Source of the DNA: Kitasatospora sp040298565
Lineage (GTDB): Bacteria; Actinomycetota; Actinomycetes; Streptomycetales; Streptomycetaceae
Assembly (NCBI RefSeq): GCF_040298565.1
Contig: NZ_JBEPAK010000246.1
Location: forward strand, 1 to 10,612
Length of the DNA: 10,612 nucleotides
Reading direction: 5' to 3'
Each line of letters opens with the position of its first letter. Positions within the stretch are counted from its first letter, which is position 1. A model generated the notes under the pieces. It made no database searches and was not told the DNA's origin. It saw only the letters and a program-made list of their open reading frames with translations. The translations under genes were made by a program, and so were the position numbers. Positions 10,543 through 10,612 of this stretch are shown here, piece by piece.

Positions 10543-10612
10543 TCAGGCCCCCGACGGGAGCTGCTTGGCGTGGGCGTGCACCCGGATGGCCGTCGCGATC
10601 TCGACCACGCCG
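10543..10612 (-). CDS. C-terminal end of an unrecognised gene (partial)
   Basis: On the minus strand the frame ending with TGA at 10545-10543 reads VVEIATAIRVHAHAKQLPS over its last residues, an amphipathic helix rich in Ala and His. Codon use fits a streptomycete gene and the stop is followed at once by a hairpin, so a real gene end is likely. The family cannot be told from 22 residues. It lies upstream of and in the same direction as the dehydrogenase. Confidence 0.6.
   Translation of the reverse strand, partial: GVVEIATAIRVHAHAKQLPSGA

Overview
The window is high-GC DNA with a strong G/C bias at third codon positions. Its families, its intergenic structure and one short leader peptide point to a Streptomyces- or Kitasatospora-like actinomycete chromosome. 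I see no prophage, insertion sequence, CRISPR array, tRNA or rRNA. Most of the window is chromosomal housekeeping or accessory content; the unusual material lies between the genes.

Layout. At 3-326 (+) is what is left of a KdpD-type sensor kinase: the frame matches as far as the ATP-binding G2 box and then dissolves into a C-rich tract whose minus strand is a strong G-quadruplex motif. At 157-3532 (-) is a two-gene MacB/LolD-type ABC exporter, ATPase first and a 10-helix FtsX permease second. At 3788-4342 (-) is an SsuE-like NADPH:FMN reductase. At 4343-4668 is a long, structured leader of that gene. At 4808-6109 (+) is an LCP-family cell-wall ligase. At 6204-7007 (-) is an arylamine N-acetyltransferase, and at 7220-7714 (-) a cyclophilin. 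At 7912-8334 (+) is a MerR regulator, convergent with a MarR regulator at 8359-8817 (-). The MarR gene is divergent from a flavodoxin-fold quinone reductase at 8934-9530 (+). At 9645-10502 (-) is a short-chain dehydrogenase, and at 10543-10612 (-) the last 22 codons of an unrecognised gene.

How the parts work together. The ABC pair is an operon with a 19-nt gap. The MarR gene and the quinone reductase share a 116-bp intergenic region with a 10-bp perfect palindrome, the usual arrangement for local MarR control of a redox gene. The other genes look like single units, most ending in a GC-rich hairpin close to or touching the stop codon.

The most interesting element is the ssuE leader. An uncalled 26-codon ORF at 4631-4551 (-) encodes a peptide with the RRHVDL core and a Cys-x-x-Cys end, typical of streptomycete sulfur-gene leader peptides. 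A candidate promoter would place transcription at or next to its ATG, so it may be leaderless. Between this ORF and ssuE lie a 6-bp hairpin, six copies of a 16-17-bp repeat able to fold in two alternative registers, and an 8-bp all-GC stem just ahead of the ssuE ribosome-binding site. This looks like a cysteine-sensing attenuator or translational switch, which would have to be shown by experiment.
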